A stretch of 31,442 nucleotides of DNA from JAZDLM01 sp043801895 (GCA_043801895.1 JAZDLM010000042.1:1-31442); one strand, 5' to 3'; counted from the first letter of the stretch, positions 7,379-14,994 are shown. The notes: generated by a model from the letters alone, not told the origin. Translations and numbers: made by a program.

Positions 7379-8545
7379 TTATCCTACCAAATAAGCCAAC
7401 GGGTTCTGCGCTTTGCCGTTCAGCCACACCTCAAAATGAAGATGCGGCCCCGTCGTCAACCAACCGGCGCCCAGAGTACCCGGAGTAGCCCCGGTCAAAC
7501 CGATCACTCCACCCGACGGCACAAACTGGCTGGTCGACACCATGATCGCGCTCACATGGCCATACACCGTCACCATTCCGTTGCCATGATCGAGCATGAT
7601 ATAGCTGTACCCCATCCCGCCATCACGCACCCTGGCCACATAGGCGCTGGCCGGTGCCCGAATTGGCGTGCCCTGCGGCGTGGGGATGTCGATGGCATCA
7701 TGCCGCAAACCAAAGGTCTTAACATAGTCCTGATCGTGAAAACCGGCCGAGATCTTCCGCGCCGGGATCGGCCACATCAAACTATACTGGCCTTGGTTCA
7801 GTTCCCCTTTGCGCGAGTTGGCCGCCAGGCTGGCAATCTCGTTCTGCAGCCGTTGTTGCTCTAGTAACGAGTCTTGTAGTTTTTTCTGGTACTCTGCCTC
7901 GGTCATTGTGGCATCATGCAGCAAAGCTTGCTTGGCGCCCATTTGAGTGTTCAGACTTCCCTGCTCCAACTGTTTGGCGGAAATGAGTTGCTGCAATTGT
8001 TTATCGGCTGCCTCCAGCTCTCCCTTCTTAGCTTTCAGGGCTTCATTTAAGTCTCTCAGTATCACTAAACTAGTAGTAATCCGATTCTCAATGGCAGAAA
8101 TATATTCCAATTGGCTGATCAGGTCTGACAGGTTCGATGAACCCAGCACTACCTCCAGCATGCCAGTCTGCCGACGAGTATAGGCGTCCTTGATGGCGGT
8201 TCGCAACACTTGTTTTTTATCGAAAATTTGCACCTCGGCGTCTACTAATTCACGGTCGATCCGATTCATGTTGGCATGAGTACTATCGATCTCTACGCCT
8301 AGCTCCTGCAATTGGAGTTCGGCTAAAGCGATTTGCTGATCAATAATGCTCACTTGGTTTTTTAAGCTAGCACTGCGCTTACGCGAGGCATCGAGTTGTT
8401 GCTGCTGTTGGTCGATCTTTGCACGCAAACTTTGCAGCTCGTCATTCTTATCGCTCAGTAAGTCGGCAAAGGCCGGCATCGCCGACATCGCCACCATAAC
8501 AACCAGCATCAATTTTACCGAGACTGCTAAATAGCGTTCTTTCAT
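7379..8545 (-). CDS. EnvC-like murein hydrolase activator, coiled coil plus M23 peptidase domain
   Basis: Exported 388-residue protein. A signal peptide (about residues 1-27, ending AMPAFA) is followed by two long coiled coils (about 28-110 and 150-245). The C-terminal LytM/M23 domain (about 255-388) retains the zinc ligands: RHDAID supplies His and Asp, YGHVS a His, and GPHLHFEV the HxH. It may therefore be an active endopeptidase, unlike E. coli EnvC, which has lost these residues. It is the last gene of the ftsE-ftsX operon. FtsX loops are known to bind the coiled coil of such partners and switch on cell-wall cutting at the septum. The ATG at 8545 is preceded by AGGGAAAAG, the end of a heptamer repeat. 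Confidence 0.9.
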   Translation of the reverse strand: MKERYLAVSVKLMLVVMVAMSAMPAFADLLSDKNDELQSLRAKIDQQQQQLDASRKRSASLKNQVSIIDQQIALAELQLQELGVEIDSTHANMNRIDRELVDAEVQIFDKKQVLRTAIKDAYTRRQTGMLEVVLGSSNLSDLISQLEYISAIENRITTSLVILRDLNEALKAKKGELEAADKQLQQLISAKQLEQGSLNTQMGAKQALLHDATMTEAEYQKKLQDSLLEQQRLQNEIASLAANSRKGELNQGQYSLMWPIPARKISAGFHDQDYVKTFGLRHDAIDIPTPQGTPIRAPASAYVARVRDGGMGYSYIMLDHGNGMVTVYGHVSAIMVSTSQFVPSGGVIGLTGATPGTLGAGWLTTGPHLHFEVWLNGKAQNPLAYLVG

Positions 8546-8550
8546 CTTTT

Positions 8551-8599
8551 CCCTAGCCCTTAACCCCTAATCCTTAATCCTTAATCCCTAACCCTTATA
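8551..8599. repeat. Seven units of a degenerate heptamer, CCYTARY type
   Basis: Read on the plus strand the 49 bases divide into CCCTAGC, CCTTAAC, CCCTAAT, CCTTAAT, CCTTAAT, CCCTAAC and CCTTATA. The block fills the whole ftsX-envC gap and includes the ftsX stop codon. On the coding strand it reads as a run of TTAGGGA-like words that ends in the ribosome-binding region of the EnvC-like gene. Confidence 0.75.
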
Positions 8600-9506
8600 T
8601 ACTTAAATGCTTTCTGGTCGCCAAATAGCTACTCATCCCACCGACCACCAACGAAGCAGCCAGCTGCAAGGCTAGCAGGAATAGCACAAAACCAGCCGAG
8701 AAGACCGGGTTGCCCGAGGTAGAAATTAGATAACTGTCGGTCATTGGCTTCACCATCGCAAAGTAGCCCAGGGCCAATAACGCCGAGCTTAGCACGGTGG
8801 CGATGATGCCATACAATATCCCCTCAACAATGAAGGGCCACCGAATATACCAGTCGGTCGCGCCCACCAACTTCATGATCTCGATCTCCTGCCGCCGAGT
8901 GAAAATGGTGATCCGAATCGTATTGAAAATAATCAAAATAGCGATGATGATAAACACTAATGCCAATAACAAACTCGCTCGCTGGATGAAACTGCCGATA
9001 TTCCGCAGTCGCTCGATGATTTTTTGGTTGTCCTCCAAACTGGTCTCGGACATGAACTTAGCCTGGTCGGTTGCTCGTACTTTTTCAACAATTCCCTCGA
9101 TCAGATAAGGATCGGTAACTTTAATCTCCAAACTGGCGGGCAAAAAATTCTCATCGGCCGGGATCAAGTCTCGGATCACCCCCCGGTTCCGATTATCGGC
9201 CAAGAACTTGTTCATGGCTTCTTTCGATGAAACATAAATCACCTGACGCACCCCATCCCAGGTTTGCACCTGGTCTTTCAGCGCCAATACACTAGCCTCG
9301 CTGGCGGTCTCCTTAAAAAAGATCGCCACATCAATTCGAGAATGGATCGCCTGGATACTAGCGCCGATCACCACATTGAGCGATGCAAAAATACTGATGA
9401 TCAGCAAAGCCTGCGTCATAATGAACACTGTCACCAATGACAGCCACCCGTTCCTGAGGAAACTGGCGCCGGCGGTTTTAAAAATTCTCTGCCAAAAAAC
9501 TATCAT
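8595..9506 (-). CDS. ftsX: Cell division protein FtsX
   Basis: Membrane subunit of the FtsEX complex (303 residues). One N-terminal span (about residues 22-45) is followed by an extracellular loop (about 50-170) that should hold the hydrolase-binding lobe. Three C-terminal spans of the FtsX/MacB permease domain follow (about 175-200, 222-248 and 268-292), with the family motif RRQEIEIMKLVGATDWYIRWPF between the first two. The ATG lies 3 bases behind the ftsE stop. Together with FtsE and the EnvC-like protein it passes ATP-driven motion across the membrane to the hydrolase. Length is typical. Confidence 0.95.
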   Translation of the reverse strand: MIVFWQRIFKTAGASFLRNGWLSLVTVFIMTQALLIISIFASLNVVIGASIQAIHSRIDVAIFFKETASEASVLALKDQVQTWDGVRQVIYVSSKEAMNKFLADNRNRGVIRDLIPADENFLPASLEIKVTDPYLIEGIVEKVRATDQAKFMSETSLEDNQKIIERLRNIGSFIQRASLLLALVFIIIAILIIFNTIRITIFTRRQEIEIMKLVGATDWYIRWPFIVEGILYGIIATVLSSALLALGYFAMVKPMTDSYLISTSGNPVFSAGFVLFLLALQLAASLVVGGMSSYLATRKHLSI

Positions 9507-9509
9507 AGG

Positions 9510-10187
9510 TCATCGATAATCATATTTACCCCGCCGATCACGAATCACTCGCCCCTCTTCCAGCCGGATCACCCGCTTACGCAAAGCATCTACCACATCG
9601 CGATTGTGTGTTGCCAGCAGCACGGTCGTCCCCAGCGCATTGATCTTTAGCAGTAGATTGACGATTTCCCAAACATTCTTCGGGTCCAAATTGCCCGTCG
9701 GCTCATCAGCGATCAATAATCTCGGCTTGAACACCAGCGCCCGCGCGATGGCCACCCGCTGAGTTTCTCCGCCGGATAATTCTTTAGGAAAATTGTCGGC
9801 CTTCTCTTTTAATCCGACCAAATCCAGGATCTTCATCGCCTCGCCCTGAATCTCATTATCCGGCTTGCCCGACACCTCCAGCGCGAAAGCCACATTTTCC
9901 ACCACGGTTTTACTCGGCAATAATTTGAAGTCTTGAAATACCACGCCAATCTGCCGCCGATAATAAGGAATATACCGCTCCTGGAGCAGGTGAATATCCT
10001 TACCGTCGATGGTGATCCGCCCAAAAGTCGGCTTCTCTTCGCACAACAGCAATTTGATCAGCGTGGTCTTCCCCGCTCCCGACGGCCCCACCAAAATCAC
10101 AAATTCGCGTGGCTTAATCGAAAAGCTGACATTGTCCAATGCCTTATGCGAACCATAGTGCTTAGTAATTGATTCGAAGACAATCAC
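9510..10187 (-). CDS. ftsE: Cell division ATP-binding protein FtsE
   Basis: ABC-type ATPase (225 residues) that pairs with FtsX. It has Walker A GPSGAGKTT (near residue 34), Q-loop VVFQDFKLLP, signature LSGGETQRVAIARAL, Walker B LLIADEPTGNLDP and the H-loop LLATHN. The start is a GTG at 10187, which matches the usual FtsE N-terminus (M-I-x-F-x-x-I/V-T-K-x-Y). No other good start exists. The start codon sits exactly at the edge of a tandem repeat array, so the whole leader of this gene is made of repeat units (10186-10389). No convincing Shine-Dalgarno site is present; AAG directly precedes the GTG. Confidence 0.94.
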   Translation of the reverse strand: MIVFESITKHYGSHKALDNVSFSIKPREFVILVGPSGAGKTTLIKLLLCEEKPTFGRITIDGKDIHLLQERYIPYYRRQIGVVFQDFKLLPSKTVVENVAFALEVSGKPDNEIQGEAMKILDLVGLKEKADNFPKELSGGETQRVAIARALVFKPRLLIADEPTGNLDPKNVWEIVNLLLKINALGTTVLLATHNRDVVDALRKRVIRLEEGRVIRDRRGKYDYR

Positions 10188-10389
10188 CTTAGTGTAAAAC
10201 TTACAGAGCTAGATCCCGAGTCCGAGCAAGGTCCCGAGCTCGCCGAGGGGAGGGACAACCTTAGTGTAAAACTTACAGAATTGGATCCCGAGGAACCAGC
10301 AAGGTCCCGAGCTGACCGAGGGGAGGGGCAACCTTAGCGTAAAACTTATTCTATTAAATCCCGAGCTTGCCGAGGGGAGAGACAGCTTT
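10186..10389. repeat. Three tandem ~73-bp units upstream of ftsE
   Basis: Units begin at 10186, 10258 and 10331, each with ACCTTAG(T/C)GTAAAACTTA. The first two are 72-73 bp long. The third is about 53 bp and lacks an internal ~20 bp. Each carries paired TCCCGAG and CCGAGGGGAG words, and the first two contain a palindrome bounded by AAGGT and ACCTT. These words match the termini of the dispersed palindromic elements in prfB, secA and serS. The array spans the gap between the GIY-YIG gene stop and the ftsE start. Confidence 0.85.
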
Positions 10390-10660
10390 AATTTGTGTAA
10401 ACCTCTCCGCGAATCAACTTACCTTTCTTCAAACGACCCCAGTTTTTAACTCTGCGCTCGAATGCCCGCGCCTCCATCTCGTTATCAAACTCCCGTGCCC
10501 AAACCAGCTTAACCGGCGCACGAGCGGATGTGTATAAACTCCCCCGCCCCGAATTGTGCTGCGTCAATCGAGCTGCCAGATCCGTCGTAAGCCCGCAATA
10601 ATAACTTGCGTCGCTACACTCCACAATGTAAACAAGCCACTGGTAGCTAAACTGTTGCAC
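10388..10660 (-). CDS. GIY-YIG domain protein, UPF0213/YhbQ type
   Basis: A 90-residue protein consisting of a single GIY-YIG nuclease-like domain. The motif is seen as VYIVECSDASYYCGLT (residues 10-25). It is followed by the helix DLAARLTQHNSGRG with the conserved Arg, and by FERRVKNWGRLKKGKLI with the usual C-terminal basic helix. Stand-alone proteins of this kind are common in bacteria. A structure-specific DNA nuclease activity is suspected, but the cellular role is not established. The start is a GTG at 10660 without a Shine-Dalgarno site. TATAAT lies 6 bases upstream (10672-10667), at the edge of a palindromic repeat. It sits between prfB and ftsE, where in other bacteria these genes are often direct neighbours. 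Confidence 0.85.
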   Translation of the reverse strand: MQQFSYQWLVYIVECSDASYYCGLTTDLAARLTQHNSGRGSLYTSARAPVKLVWAREFDNEMEARAFERRVKNWGRLKKGKLIRGEVYTN

Positions 10661-10671
10661 AAATTAATTAT

Positions 10672-10715
10672 AAGGTATCTCCTCGGTTCCTCGGAGAAAC
10701 AAATCGGGATACCTA
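10672..10715. repeat. Palindromic element copy 1, at the 3' end of prfB
   Basis: Begins AAGGTATCTCCTCGG and ends GGGATACCTA, so its termini are inverted (AGGTATC / GATACCT). The left half matches the copies in secA and serS almost base for base. The right half is shortened. The prfB stop codon (TAG at 10715-10713) lies inside it. Confidence 0.75.
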
Positions 10716-11817
10716 GGGTCGAGGGGGTTCGGTTCTCCAGCCCATCAATACGCTTATAATTACATCGTCGAGCTCGCCATTCTTGATAACTTTATCTACC
10801 TGAGACGACTCAAAATTACTTCGATGGTCTTTAATCTGCTGATACGGATGTAGAGTATAGCTCCTGATCTGGTGGCCGAAATCTGCCGACGCGGTGGCCG
10901 CTTTCAGGCCGCGCTCCGCTTCTGCCCGCAGCGCGTGCTGTTGAATATACAATTTATTTTTTAAAATTCGCATCGCCTCAGCTTTATTCTGCAGTTGCGA
11001 GCGCTCATTTTGGCAGCTGGCCGATAGTCCGGTCGGAACATGAACTATTCGCACGGCCGAGTCGGTGGTATTCACGCTCTGCCCGCCGTGGCCGGAGGAT
11101 TTAAATGTCTCTATCCGCAAATCGTCTTCTTTAATCTCTACATCCACTTCGCCCAAATCAGGTAAAACCTCGATCAGCGCAAACGAAGTCTGCCGTAAAT
11201 TTTGCGCGTTGAACGGGCTGAGACGAATCAGCCGATGCACTCCCGCCTCGGTTTTTAACCAGCCATAAGCGCGGTGCCCTCGAATTCGCACTGTCGCGTT
11301 TTTCATCCCCGCCTCTTCGTTGTCAGTCCTTTGTAAAATCTCCGTCTGCCAACCTTTTTGCTCAGCATATTTCAAATACATACCCAACAGCATCTCATTC
11401 CAGTCCGCCGCATCAATTCCACCCGTGCCTACATGGAAAAACAGATAGACATCTTTATCGTCATACGGTCCATTAAATAGTGTCTGGGATTCCAGCCACT
11501 TCGCGATTTCCCCCGCCTTGGCCAGACCCTGTGGGACATCTTTATCCGCCCAGGTGGACTCATCGTCATTCATTGCCTCGCCCACTCTAGCCAAAGCTTC
11601 GCCTAAATCCTGTTCGGCTTGGATTATCTTTTGGTTCAGATCGAATTTAGCCCCCTTGGCGGCAGCGGCTTTTTGGTCTTTCCAAAAATCAGGAGAAGAC
11701 ATCTCCGTCGCCAACTCCTCGTTTTCAGCTTTCAGCTTATCGAGGTCAAAGATAGTCCTGCAGTTGGGCGAACTGCAGGCGGATAGCTTCGTATTGCTCT
11801 CGATGAGATAGCGGCAT
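10713..11817 (-). CDS. prfB: Peptide chain release factor 2, expressed by +1 programmed frameshift
   Basis: RF2 releases peptides at UGA and UAA. Reading begins at ATG 11817 and gives 23 residues (MPLSHREQYEAIRL...LQDYL) up to an in-frame TGA at 11748-11746. Skipping base 11748 continues as DLDKLKAENEELATEM and gives 367 residues in all, the normal RF2 length. The shift site CTTTGAC and the shift point (YL|D) match the classic bacterial prfB site. The protein shows the RF2 codon-recognition tripeptide SPF, the GGQ loop (SSGHGGQSVN) and CQNERSQLQNKAEAM. The last residues (about RTEPPRP) run into a palindromic repeat. TATACT at 11832-11827 lies only 9 bases before the ATG, so the mRNA may be nearly leaderless. 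Confidence 0.93.
11745..11760 (-). promoter_or_regulatory. prfB programmed frameshift site
   Basis: Minus strand CAGGACTATCTTTGAC: a Shine-Dalgarno-like AGG five bases before the slippery CTT, then the in-frame stop TGA and C. This is the arrangement by which bacteria autoregulate RF2, since scarce RF2 leaves the ribosome paused at UGA and favours the shift. Confidence 0.88.
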
Positions 11818-11833
11818 AGCTCATTCAGTATAA

Positions 11834-12277
11834 CAAAAGGCCCGGCGTTTAGACCGGGCTCTACTAGATATAGTTTGGGCCCCGACAAGCGGGGCCCTAG
11901 GAGTGAATTCTGGTCTCTGCGCTTCGCAGCGGAGAGTTGCCTATCGACCGAATTCTTGGCCGTCCATGTTTTTAACGAGGCGCTGGTCCCCTTGTGCGTG
12001 GAGCTCTCTGTAGGGATTTCCCGGCCGAAGCCATAAGGGGGGAGCTCCTACCCTAGGTTCGCACAAATCCTATCATTGCGTCCTCCCTAAGAACACGTTG
12101 TGTGCAGACTAAGCGATGCTTAGCTGTTATCGAGAGCTACACCTTCTTTTTCTTTCTCCCTCCTCCCCTGTAGAATCTTGAGAATTACTCTGGCGTCTTA
12201 CGCCAAGAACAGGCCTCCTATCTGGAGACCCTCCTGTCTGTTGCTAATTATCAAGCTGTTGGCTCCTCCAACCTTGT
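11834..12277 (-). ncRNA. Candidate large structured RNA (~440 nt), family unknown
   Basis: A gene-free stretch with its own promoter (12284-12312) and a terminator-like hairpin at its end. Paired segments seen, in plus coordinates: TGGCGT/ACGCCA 12191-12205; CTAAGC/GCTTAG 12109-12123. A long nested arm has pairs 11967-11974 with 12088-12095, 11977-11983 with 12078-12085, 11992-11998 with 12060-12066, and 12000-12006 with 12042-12048, capped by GGC-UUCG-GCC on the RNA. Two further arms are a GAATTC/GAATTC arm (11905-11955) holding an inner stem, and GGGCCCCG/CGGGGCCC (11877-11897). No good open frame fits. I looked for RNase P, tmRNA, SRP and 6S signatures and found none. The pairings are visible; transcription and function are inference. 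Confidence 0.55.
11835..11859 (-). terminator. Terminator-like hairpin at the end of the structured RNA
   Basis: GCCCGG and CCGGGC (11840-11845 and 11854-11859) with an 8-base loop, followed on the minus strand by CTTTTG. The U-tract is short, so read-through into prfB is possible and the RNA could double as a prfB leader. Confidence 0.5.
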
Positions 12278-12283
12278 ACTTCC

Positions 12284-12312
12284 ATTGTATATCGAAATCA
12301 GGCTTCAGTCAA
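12284..12312 (-). promoter_or_regulatory. Promoter of the structured RNA
   Basis: Minus strand TTGACT (12312-12307), 17-base spacer, TACAAT (12289-12284). Start expected near 12277. It is identical in hexamers and spacing to the promoter at 3481-3509. Confidence 0.65.
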
Positions 12313-12565
12313 GAGTTTTTCCGCTCCCAGAGCTGGTTTCCTCCTATGCCGCAATCTAACCAATTTAACCCAATCTATCCCCCGCCCTCACCGATACGAC
12401 GATGTGTTCGGGCGGGCAATCTAATCAAAGGGGGAGTTGGTGAGATTGGTAAGTCCACCAGCTGGCGGAATCCGACAGCAAAATTGGCTCGTCCTGAACT
12501 CGGCCATCGGCGTAAGGTCGTACCGTTTATCTATTACCCCGTCGAGCAAATTGCGTTAGCCAATT
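12313..12565. other. Gene-free stretch, nothing recognised
   Basis: Pyrimidine-rich on the plus strand in its first half. The only longer plus-strand frame here starts at a TTG without a ribosome-binding site and has low-complexity composition, so it is not called. Confidence 0.4.
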
Positions 12566-12652
12566 AGGGAATCGCTTGCTTGGGTTAGCATTGTCTGAAG
12601 GAGAGCTTTAGCTCTCCAAGTTTGCGTTAAAACCCAGAAAGGGCGATTCCCT
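12566..12652. other. 87-bp stem-loop with nested stems
   Basis: AGGGAATCGC (12566-12575) pairs perfectly with GCGATTCCCT (12643-12652). Inside, TTGGGTT (12580-12586) pairs with AACCCAG (12631-12637), and a perfect 7-bp hairpin GGAGAGC/GCTCTCC (12600-12617) closes on TTTA. The two 13-base sides of the internal loop are equal in length. The strand is not determinable. It may be a small RNA or a miniature inverted-repeat element. Confidence 0.5.
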
Positions 12653-12691
12653 ATTTTGGGTAGCAATTTGTGAGCGGGGTGCCCTTTTGGC

Positions 12692-12721
12692 GCCACCGTT
12701 TTGGGCAAGCAAAATGGTGGC
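12692..12721. other. 12-bp hairpin
   Basis: GCCACCGTTTTG pairs with CAAAATGGTGGC (one G-T wobble) around a 6-base loop. No T-tract follows on either strand. It lies 13 bases from the terminator of the surface-protein gene. Confidence 0.45.
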
Positions 12722-12734
12722 AAAGAAGGAATAC

Positions 12735-12757
12735 AAAAACCCCCGGATTTCTCCGGG
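12735..12757 (-). terminator. Intrinsic terminator of the 12811-14949 gene
   Basis: CCCGGA/TCCGGG stem (12742-12747 with 12752-12757) with a GAAA loop on the minus strand, extended by flanking C/G pairs, followed by TTTTTG. Confidence 0.8.
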
Positions 12758-12810
12758 AGCCTTTGTTCTAATGTCCTGCCTATTCCCTATTTAGAATAGC
12801 AGAGGTAGTT

Positions 12811-14949
12811 TTACCAAGTTAATTCTGTCGCGCGTCGACGATTCATCAGCCCGTAAGTCAGAGTGGTCAGAGCTAATGAAGCCAGGCCGATCGCTAACCA
12901 AGTCCACCACTCCACGCCAGTACTGGCTAGGGGTTGGGTGGGAGTGACCGGACCGCCTTGACCGCAAGTGGAGAGAGCATTCGAGTTTACGTTGAAGCCA
13001 GGCTTCTGGTCGGCGCTAACGAACATGGTCGCGGTGATCTGAGTCGGCACCGTCGCGAGATTATCGTTCACTCGCACCCGCAGCAACATGGTCTCCGCTT
13101 GACCAGAGTAAAGCGTACCGGCATCCCAGGTGATCATATTCCCGGAAATCCGAGGATGGTCAATATTCGAGGAAGCCGATAAGAAACTGGTTCCCTGCGG
13201 CAACGCCATCACCATCTTGGCGCCGGTCACGGTAACGGATTGAGGATTGGTGATCGTGATCGTGTAATTGATGATGTCGGCACGGCAAGCCACATCATCG
13301 CCCTCCAGCCGGCCAACAATAGAAGCCCGCAAGTCGGTTGGGGTCGGCACAGGAGGAATAACACCGTTGTCGATCAGAACACTGATGACATTGTCCGCCG
13401 TGCGACCACCATAGTAAGCGGTGATTTTAACCACGGCGTAGCCGGTAGCGTTTTGGGCAACCAGTCTGGCGCCGTATTGGCTATTTACATCACCACTCAG
13501 GTAGCCCGGGCCACTAATCTTATCCCAGTGATAAGTTGCGTTGAGATGATTACCTAAATTGCTCCAGGCTTGAGTCGAAAGATTAGTGGACTCGTTGTAG
13601 TGAAGATAGGTCCGGTCGGCACTGATGTCGGTGCGCACCAAGTATTCTTCTTGGACGATGATATCCGACACGCTGACGCTCATCGAGTCGTGGACCGACG
13701 GGTTAATGCGGCACGCTGCCGTCAGAGCGAAATTACCCTGAGCAGTCGCATAGTAGGTCTGGGAATTGGCGTTAAAGAAGCCGCCAGTCCAGGTCCACTG
13801 GATCTCGTCCGGGTCCATCGAGCTGCCATCGGTCTTCAGAGCAGTATAGCCAATGTATTTGGATTCACCGACATACAGATTGACCGCTGAATCACTAATG
13901 TTGACGTACGAACAAGTTGCGGCCGGGGGAGTTTCCCGAGTGATGGTGATATACGACACATCGCTCTTTGTCGCACCCTGATAATGGGCCGTGGCCGTTA
14001 GGGTCGCGGTGCCTGACTGAGTGGAAGTGTAGCGGAAGACCGTACCGTCAAAGTAGCCGGTACCAACTCCCTGGAGATTCCAATCGATACTGTCAGGCTG
14101 CGCGAACACGCTGTTGGACAATCTTGAATCGTAAGTGAAGTTCTGGCTAGTGCTGCCGCCCATCGCTGGCAAAACTCGAGTAATGCTGGGCGGGTTAATT
14201 TCGAATGTCACCCAAGTCGGCTGAGGCTGAGCGTTCGGAGTAATGGTTACTCGTGCATAAGCCGCCAACACACCGTTGGTCACTTTCACCGCGTTGGTGT
14301 AGGCCCCAAGGGCGTGACTAGCGGTGAACACACCGCTGCCGTTGATCGAACCAGCCGCCAGTTTATTCATGCTCCATTGCGGCACGATAGTCATCGGATT
14401 CATATCCTGATCGTAAGCCTTGTATCCGAAAGTGTGGCTAGTACCTTCCTCGATCGTCAGTTCAAGCGGATCGGTATAGAGATAGGTAAGTTTTTGAACC
14501 GGCGGTGGGGGGCTGGTGTTATCTTTCGCCACTACTACAGCGGCGTAAGTGGACAAAGCACCAGTGGAAAGCTTGATCGCGTTGGTGTAGGTCCCAAGTG
14601 TGTGGCTAGCGGTGAACACGCCGCCACTGGTAATCGAACCAGCCAGAGTCTTGTTCATGCTCCAGGTCGGAGTCACGGTCATCGGTGCCCAGTTCTGGTC
14701 GTAGGCTTTCGCCTTTACCGTGTAGGACTGACCCTCGATGATCGACAGAGTCGAAGGCTCAATGTAGAGATAGGTGAGTTTGGGCACATCCGCGTCCACC
14801 GATTTAACCGGCATCAACCCACCAAAGTTCATGGCGATGAGCAAACCGCCGAAAATTATAACTCCAAACTTGCGCCAATTCTTTAGCGCTTTACTCATCC
14901 GCCGTACGCGGTAGTACACCCCCAGACCAATGGTCTTGAAGAAGTCCAT
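12811..14949 (-). CDS. Large cell-surface protein with repeated Ig-like domains and LASTG tail
   Basis: An exported protein of about 712 residues. A basic N-terminus and a hydrophobic signal segment (about residues 29-47) are followed by two near-identical tandem Big-like domains of about 85 residues. Both begin KLTYLY and share YDQ, PxWSMNK and GVFTASH. More beta-sandwich regions follow, then a DUF11-like domain (about 570-655, with VTVTGAKMVMALPQGTSFLSA). The tail has LASTG, a hydrophobic span and RRR, an arrangement like an LPXTG sorting signal, so sortase anchoring is possible. No sortase gene lies in the window. Start: ATG 14949 has AAAGGG 8 bases upstream, and an alternative GTG at 14958 would add three residues. 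It has its own terminator. Likely adhesion or envelope role, inferred from domains only. Confidence 0.75.
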   Translation of the reverse strand: MDFFKTIGLGVYYRVRRMSKALKNWRKFGVIIFGGLLIAMNFGGLMPVKSVDADVPKLTYLYIEPSTLSIIEGQSYTVKAKAYDQNWAPMTVTPTWSMNKTLAGSITSGGVFTASHTLGTYTNAIKLSTGALSTYAAVVVAKDNTSPPPPVQKLTYLYTDPLELTIEEGTSHTFGYKAYDQDMNPMTIVPQWSMNKLAAGSINGSGVFTASHALGAYTNAVKVTNGVLAAYARVTITPNAQPQPTWVTFEINPPSITRVLPAMGGSTSQNFTYDSRLSNSVFAQPDSIDWNLQGVGTGYFDGTVFRYTSTQSGTATLTATAHYQGATKSDVSYITITRETPPAATCSYVNISDSAVNLYVGESKYIGYTALKTDGSSMDPDEIQWTWTGGFFNANSQTYYATAQGNFALTAACRINPSVHDSMSVSVSDIIVQEEYLVRTDISADRTYLHYNESTNLSTQAWSNLGNHLNATYHWDKISGPGYLSGDVNSQYGARLVAQNATGYAVVKITAYYGGRTADNVISVLIDNGVIPPVPTPTDLRASIVGRLEGDDVACRADIINYTITITNPQSVTVTGAKMVMALPQGTSFLSASSNIDHPRISGNMITWDAGTLYSGQAETMLLRVRVNDNLATVPTQITATMFVSADQKPGFNVNSNALSTCGQGGPVTPTQPLASTGVEWWTWLAIGLASLALTTLTYGLMNRRRATELTW

Positions 14950-14988
14950 ATTGTTCACCCTTTCCCTTTAACCCCACAAACAAAAATT

Positions 14989-14994
14989 ATTATA
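14989..14994 (-). promoter_or_regulatory. Putative -10 element of the surface-protein gene
   Basis: Minus-strand TATAAT at 14994-14989, about 40 bases before the start codon. No recognisable -35 hexamer at the right distance. Confidence 0.35.

Noticed and set aside
8551..8599. Telomeric or host contamination
   Set aside because: The repeat is degenerate and flanked on both sides by intact genes of the same operon.
10186..10389. CRISPR array
   Set aside because: Only three units of ~53-73 bp in direct contact, with no unique spacers and no cas genes.
10713..11817. Recoded UGA (Gracilibacteria/Absconditabacteria type)
   Set aside because: RF2 is present, UGA ends several genes, and no gene needs UGA read as glycine.
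11817..11888. Upstream extension of prfB in the main frame (MSGPKLYLVEPG...)
   Set aside because: It would translate the terminator hairpin, and the N-terminus does not resemble RF2. The frameshifted start gives the proper helix and length.
11834..12277. RNase P, tmRNA, SRP or 6S RNA as identity of the structured region
   Set aside because: No GAGGAAAGTCC-type core of RNase P, no TTCGA/CCA tRNA-like ends or tag frame of tmRNA, no SRP apical loop words. A 6S match cannot be excluded by eye, but no conserved block was seen.
12178..12567. 129-residue plus-strand reading frame
   Set aside because: TTG start, no ribosome-binding site, Pro/Ser-rich composition, and it crosses the promoter and stems of the minus-strand RNA.
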